25,613 nt of DNA from Kiloniellaceae bacterium. Its GTDB lineage: Bacteria; Pseudomonadota; Alphaproteobacteria; Kiloniellales; Kiloniellaceae. Positions 22,273-25,613 of this stretch are shown piece after piece; positions within the stretch are counted from its first letter, which is position 1; each line of letters begins with the position of its first letter. A program made the translations under genes and the position numbers. The notes under the pieces are model-generated. The model had not been told where the DNA came from and did no database searches. It was given only the letters and a program-made list of their open reading frames with translations. The stretch lies in NCBI GenBank assembly GCA_021776195.1, contig JAJFGK010000036.1, positions 1-25,613 on the forward strand, written 5' to 3'.

Positions 22273-23832
22273 ATGACCGAAGCGCGCAACGTGCTTTTCA
22301 TCACCGCCGATCAGTGGCGCGGCGATTACCTGGCGGCCATGGGTCACCCGGTGCTGAAGACTCCCAATCTCGACCGCCTGGCGGCCGACGGGCTGCTGTT
22401 CCGCCGCCATTCGGCCCAGACCACGCCCTGCGGGCCGTCGCGGGCGTCGCTTCTGACCGGGCTCTACCTGATGAACCACCGCGCCGTGACCAACGGCACC
22501 CCGCTCGACAGGCGCCACAGCAACGTTGCCCTGGAGGCGCGCAAGCTGGGCTACGACCCGGTGGTGTTCGGCTACACCGACATCGGCGCCGACCCGCGTC
22601 GCCACCATCCCGGCGATCCCGTGCTGACCACCTACGAGAGCGTGCTGCCGGGGATGACGCCGATGGTCTACCTCGGCGGCGACCAGCGGGCCTGGCGCGC
22701 CGACCTGCTGGCCAAGGGCTATGATTTGGGGCCCAAGGGCGCCCATTTCTTTGCCCGCGACGAGACGGTGCCGGGTGCCGCCGAGCGCGGTCCGACCTTC
22801 GCCCCGGCCCGCTACCGGGCCGAGGACAGCGATTCGGCCTTTCTCACCGGGGAGGCCATCAAGTATCTTTCGGTGCGCGACGGGATGCCCTGGTTCGTCC
22901 ATATCTCCTACCTCGCTCCGCATCCGCCCTTCATTGCGCCACAGCCCTACCACGCGCTCTACGATCCAGAGGCGATGGCGGCGCCCCTGCGGGCGTCCAG
23001 CCGCGAAGCCGAGGGCGCGCTGCATCCCTATCTGGCCGCGCTGATGGCCCATCCGCGCGGGTCGGGCTACGACGAGGGCACCCGCGGCCAGGTCTTCAAC
23101 GATTTCGGCGCCGCCGATATCGCCCAGGCACGGGCCACCTACTGCGGCATGATCGCCCAAATCGACGACCAGGTCGGCCGCCTGATCGACGCTCTGAAGG
23201 CCATGGATCTCTATGACAGCACCCTGATCGTCTTTACCTCGGACCACGGCGAGCAGCTGGGCGATCACTGGCAATTCAACAAGTACGGTTTCCAGGCCCA
23301 AACCATCCACATCCCACTGATCCTGCGCGATCCCGATGCAACGGCCGATGCCGCACGCGGCGGCGAGATCTCGGCCTTCAGCGAGAGCGTGGATGTCATG
23401 CCGACGATCCTCGAGTGGTTGGGCGGCGAGGTGCCGCTCGCCTGCGACGGCTCGTCGCTGCTGCCCTTCGGCCGTGGCGAGACGCCAGCCGATTGGCGCG
23501 AAGAGGGTCACTGGGAGCACGATTTCCGCGACTGGCGAGACAGTGCGGGACGCCACCCCCTGGGGCTGCAGCCCGACCTCTGTGCCATGGCGGCGATCTT
23601 CGACGAGCGCTACAAGTACGTCCACTTCACCGGCCTGCCGCCGCTCTTCTTCGACCTGGCGGACGACCCCGGCGAGTTCGTCAACCGGGCCGAGGATCCG
23701 GCCTACCGCGAGCCGGTCCTGGCCTACGCCCAGAAGATGCTGAGCTGGCGCATGAACCATGCCGACCGCAGCCTCGCCGCCATCCGCCTGGGCGCCGAAG
23801 GCGCGGTCGAAATTCGTACGCCCCGGCGCTAG
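22273..23832 (+). CDS. Phosphonate monoester hydrolase / sulfatase family enzyme
   Basis: This 519-residue protein is an alkaline-phosphatase-superfamily hydrolase. The length and many segments resemble bacterial phosphonate monoester hydrolases (for example LLTGLYLMNHRAV at 60-72 and YKYVHFTGLPPLFFDL in the C-terminal half), enzymes that also cleave phosphodiesters and sulfates. C53 in CGPSR is the C-x-P-x-R signature whose cysteine is converted to formylglycine. Metal and active-site residues visible are D13, R57, H217, D324 and H325 in FTSDHGEQLGDH, and K337; D324/H325/K337 coincide with the numbering recalled for the Rhizobium enzyme. No signal peptide, so it is cytoplasmic. AGGG lies about nine bases before the ATG. 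It follows the aconitase X genes by 112 bases on the same strand, so it may share their operon. A formylglycine-generating enzyme must be encoded elsewhere. Actual substrate unknown. Confidence 0.88.
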   Translation: MTEARNVLFITADQWRGDYLAAMGHPVLKTPNLDRLAADGLLFRRHSAQTTPCGPSRASLLTGLYLMNHRAVTNGTPLDRRHSNVALEARKLGYDPVVFGYTDIGADPRRHHPGDPVLTTYESVLPGMTPMVYLGGDQRAWRADLLAKGYDLGPKGAHFFARDETVPGAAERGPTFAPARYRAEDSDSAFLTGEAIKYLSVRDGMPWFVHISYLAPHPPFIAPQPYHALYDPEAMAAPLRASSREAEGALHPYLAALMAHPRGSGYDEGTRGQVFNDFGAADIAQARATYCGMIAQIDDQVGRLIDALKAMDLYDSTLIVFTSDHGEQLGDHWQFNKYGFQAQTIHIPLILRDPDATADAARGGEISAFSESVDVMPTILEWLGGEVPLACDGSSLLPFGRGETPADWREEGHWEHDFRDWRDSAGRHPLGLQPDLCAMAAIFDERYKYVHFTGLPPLFFDLADDPGEFVNRAEDPAYREPVLAYAQKMLSWRMNHADRSLAAIRLGAEGAVEIRTPRR

Positions 23833-23931
23833 CTGGCGCGCCCTGCCGTCCCGTGAAGAGCCGTTGCCAAGGCCGCGCCGCTTCGCTATAACGCCGCCTC
23901 CCGCCGCGGCGGAATTGGGGCGACCCATTAT

Positions 23932-24008
23932 CGGGGAGTAGCTCAGCCTGGTAGAGCACTACGTTCGGGACGTAGGGGCCGGAGGTTCGAATCCTCTCTC
24001 CCCGACCA
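23932..24008 (+). tRNA. tRNA-Pro (anticodon CGG)
   Basis: The 77-base sequence folds as a tRNA: acceptor CGGGGAG/CTCCCCG, D arm GCTC...GAGC, anticodon arm CTACG-TTCGGGA-CGTAG with anticodon CGG, five-base variable loop, and T arm GGAGG-TTCGAAT-CCTCT with one G-T pair. The discriminator A and an encoded CCA end it. It reads CCG proline codons, which should be frequent in this GC-rich genome. It is followed by its own terminator. Confidence 0.97.
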
Positions 24009-24034
24009 ATAAAGGCCCTACGTGTTAAAGAGTT

Positions 24035-24072
24035 AGCGGTGTTGGCGGAAACGCCGATGCCGCTTTCTTTTT
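24035..24072 (+). terminator. Intrinsic terminator of tRNA-Pro
   Basis: The arms 24035-24047 and 24052-24064 pair over 13 positions, with three G-T wobbles, around a GAAA tetraloop, and run into TTTCTTTTTG. It lies 26 bases after the tRNA and clearly serves it. Confidence 0.85.
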
Positions 24073-24404
24073 GTCTTGTTGCCAGATATTGCCAAAATCA
24101 ATACCACGTTCACATGGATTGAACGAATTCGGGTGCAACAGTGGTGACCACCAGCCAGGCGTTGATCGAAAAACAAGCGCGGCCGTAAACGCCCGCCGCG
24201 TCGACATCAGCACTGGAAAAGTATTTCCTGGCCAGCGAGGCACTGATCGGCCGGTCTCGAACCGAGATGCACGTGAGCTCTATAAAGCGCTGAATGGTAT
24301 CGGATCGAACAATCTTCGAACCAAAGGGGGGCGGTAGATAGAGTTCTCAGGACACAGGACTTAATTGGCTGGCTTAGGTCACCTGGAATGACACACGCGC
24401 TGAG
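24073..24404. other. Low-coding stretch downstream of tRNA-Pro
   Basis: No intact gene can be supported. On the plus strand a GTG-started frame from 24141 breaks at a TAA (24186-24188) and then continues open to a TGA at 24291-24293 with a translation (for example ALEKYFLASEALIGRSRTEM) that looks more protein-like than its surroundings, so a decayed gene is possible. Other short frames look random. Base composition is less GC-rich than the operons to the left. No integrase or duplicated tRNA 3' end was seen. Confidence 0.45.
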
Positions 24405-24524
24405 TTAGTCCATAAGATAAGTATGGTGTTCCCATAACTCCCAGAAGACCTCCCGCCAGACCTGGGCGCCTTGTAGATCATCTTTCTGCCTTAGGCGGTC
24501 GCAGATCGCGATGGACGCGAGCAT
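24405..24524 (-). CDS. Possible small protein or decayed gene end
   Basis: The first ATG in this frame gives 39 residues ending VWREVFWELWEHHTYLMD. The frame is in fact open for 62 codons from directly after the TAG of the SH3 protein gene, and in phase with it. The translation (HRHGDAAMLASIAICDRLRQ, then the tail above) has the amphipathic, Trp/Asp/Arg-rich look of a real helical protein and differs from the random frames nearby. There is no good ribosome site before the ATG. It may be a short gene with a non-ATG start further up, the remnant of a larger gene, or a C-terminal extension cut off by a stop codon. Confidence 0.3.
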   Translation of the reverse strand: MLASIAICDRLRQKDDLQGAQVWREVFWELWEHHTYLMD

Positions 24525-24593
24525 CGCAGCATCGCCATGGCGATGACCGAAGGATAGAGGATTATGGGAGAAATCATGGCCCAGGCCGATCCA

Positions 24594-25613
24594 CTATTCG
24601 GCTTTCAATAGTTCACCCACAATACGGTACATCTTGTTGCCACCCTTGGCCTTACGAGTTGCCACAAATTTGCTCAGAGTCCCTTGCAACTGAAACACTG
24701 TTTGCTGTGTTGTCGTCCATAGTGTCGTGCCAGATCGAAGTCGTCCATCTTCCCTTACAGAGCCCTGGAACACCCAGGAGTTACTTTGGCTGTCGCGGGA
24801 GCACCCGAAATACTGCTTGAACCTTCCGGTCTCTATGGAAACCCGCAGTTGGCAATCGTTGATCAACCTCAGAGGGGATGTTTCGTATATCTCGATTTTT
24901 CCGCTCCAGACCCCGTTAGGATCAATACTCTCCACTGCTGCCCTTTGGGATTCCAATCGCTTCTTGGCTTTCAAGGCGTAAATCTTTTGCTGTACAAGCG
25001 TCGTGTAGCCATCCCCCGGGTTCTGCGCGAGGTAAGTTTCAAGCAAGGCGACGTTGCTGGTATCCCGGATCCAGGCTCTGAGCTCGTCCGGGCTTTCCCA
25101 TGTCAGTTTCGCAGTTTGTTGGGGCTCCGCGACTGGTTTGGGCGAAGGGCTTGACTGAGTCGCGGCTTTCGTCTGATTCGGTGTGCTGATGGTCGGTTCT
25201 GGTGCTTCGGGGCGCTTCGCTGATGGAAGCAGTGACTCAGGTGCCAACAATGGCTCATAGACAAAGGCCCTGCGCCCATCGCTCATTTTTACTCGCATCC
25301 AAGCCCTGCCCTCGACCTTGCCAGTTACCTCGACCAAATCGCCGGATAACAGTCGACCGATTTTCTCGAAATTGGTTCCCGGCCCGGCTCGAAGGTTCGC
25401 GCGCTTGACGGCGATAAAGACATCATCGATCTCGCGGATTGTCCATTTCGGCTCCTGTGGAACCACCAAGGCAGTCATCTGTTGTTCCAAGTCGCGCCGG
25501 CGTCTGCTGGCTATGCCGGCGAAGGTCCCCTTGGGCCAGCGCTTCAAGTAGTCCTCAAAGTCACCCGGCTTGTCGCTGTCCTTCACGGTTTGCCAGAAAA
25601 GGACTTCGCGATC
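24594..25613 (-). CDS. Bacterial SH3 domain protein, partial (start beyond the window)
   Basis: The frame is open to the window edge, so the N terminus is missing. The 339 codons seen begin within LFWQTVKDSDKPGDFEDYL, a repeat unit that in other bacterial proteins follows caspase-like (peptidase C14) or Sel1-type domains, so a protease or scaffold domain may lie upstream. Numbering from the GTG at 25586, a bacterial SH3 domain spans about 55-115 (VKRANLRAGPGTNFEKIGRL), then a Pro/Ser/Thr/Lys-rich linker (118-160), then a second, diverged copy of the first repeat (LRAWIRDTSNVALLETYLAQ, 169-188), and a C-terminal beta-rich region (225-330). An internal GTG or ATG start is unlikely because the repeat begins before it. 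Codon use is less GC-biased than in the operons to the left, suggesting different ancestry. Confidence 0.75.
   Translation of the reverse strand, partial: DREVLFWQTVKDSDKPGDFEDYLKRWPKGTFAGIASRRRRDLEQQMTALVVPQEPKWTIREIDDVFIAVKRANLRAGPGTNFEKIGRLLSGDLVEVTGKVEGRAWMRVKMSDGRRAFVYEPLLAPESLLPSAKRPEAPEPTISTPNQTKAATQSSPSPKPVAEPQQTAKLTWESPDELRAWIRDTSNVALLETYLAQNPGDGYTTLVQQKIYALKAKKRLESQRAAVESIDPNGVWSGKIEIYETSPLRLINDCQLRVSIETGRFKQYFGCSRDSQSNSWVFQGSVREDGRLRSGTTLWTTTQQTVFQLQGTLSKFVATRKAKGGNKMYRIVGELLKAE

Noticed and set aside
22222..23928. 568-codon minus-strand frame opposite the phosphonate monoester hydrolase gene
   Set aside because: Antisense shadow: composition is His/Gln/Arg/Gly-rich with no family motif, while the plus strand carries full active-site motifs.
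1..25613. CRISPR arrays, rRNA genes, intact insertion sequences or prophage genes
   Set aside because: None were seen: no regularly spaced repeats with spacers, no rRNA segments, and no transposase, integrase or phage structural motifs on either strand.

Overview
The window looks like a GC-rich alphaproteobacterial chromosome, probably a Rhodospirillales/Kiloniellales-type lineage. Supporting signs are a DUF2336 protein behind a perfect CtrA-type box (TTAA-N7-TTAAC), a very large multi-PAS hybrid kinase, several transport binding proteins, and split aconitase X genes. This placement is inference; there is no rRNA or marker gene to fix it.

Left part (1-4906). A class V aminotransferase follows an AT-richer, non-coding 410-base stretch that holds a perfect 25-bp inverted repeat. 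It converges on a Tat-exported family 5 solute-binding protein gene that has no permease beside it. A 518-base gap with a CtrA box, a candidate -10 and several hairpins precedes a DUF2336 gene, which ends at a strong bidirectional terminator.

Signalling block (4984-11080, minus strand). Three genes joined by 4-base ATGA overlaps encode a 1545-residue soluble hybrid histidine kinase (eight PAS domains, HisKA, HATPase, two receivers), a DivK-like single receiver, and a receiver fused to a class III nucleotide cyclase. This reads as a phosphorelay whose output is probably a cyclic nucleotide.

Middle (11435-14111, plus strand). There is an orphan TRAP-type binding protein, a small secreted cupredoxin-like protein and a TauD/TfdA-type Fe(II)/2-oxoglutarate dioxygenase.

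Catabolic locus (14144-23832). An RpiR-type regulator is divergent from a polyamine/opine-type ABC importer (binding protein, ATPase, two permeases). The importer is followed on the same strand by a P1 (S58, DmpA-like) aminopeptidase, the two halves of an aconitase X dehydratase, and a phosphonate-monoester-hydrolase/sulfatase-family enzyme. The divergent promoter region carries two tandem 19-bp repeats plus a third, inverted copy, a likely RpiR operator set. Together these suggest regulated uptake and breakdown of an unidentified amino-acid-like compound. This is the most interesting system in the window.

Right end (23932-25613). A tRNA-Pro(CGG) with its own terminator is followed by about 400 bases with no clear gene, a coding-looking short frame, and the 3' part of a bacterial-SH3 protein gene that runs off the window. 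Base composition drops here, so the tRNA may mark the edge of acquired DNA.
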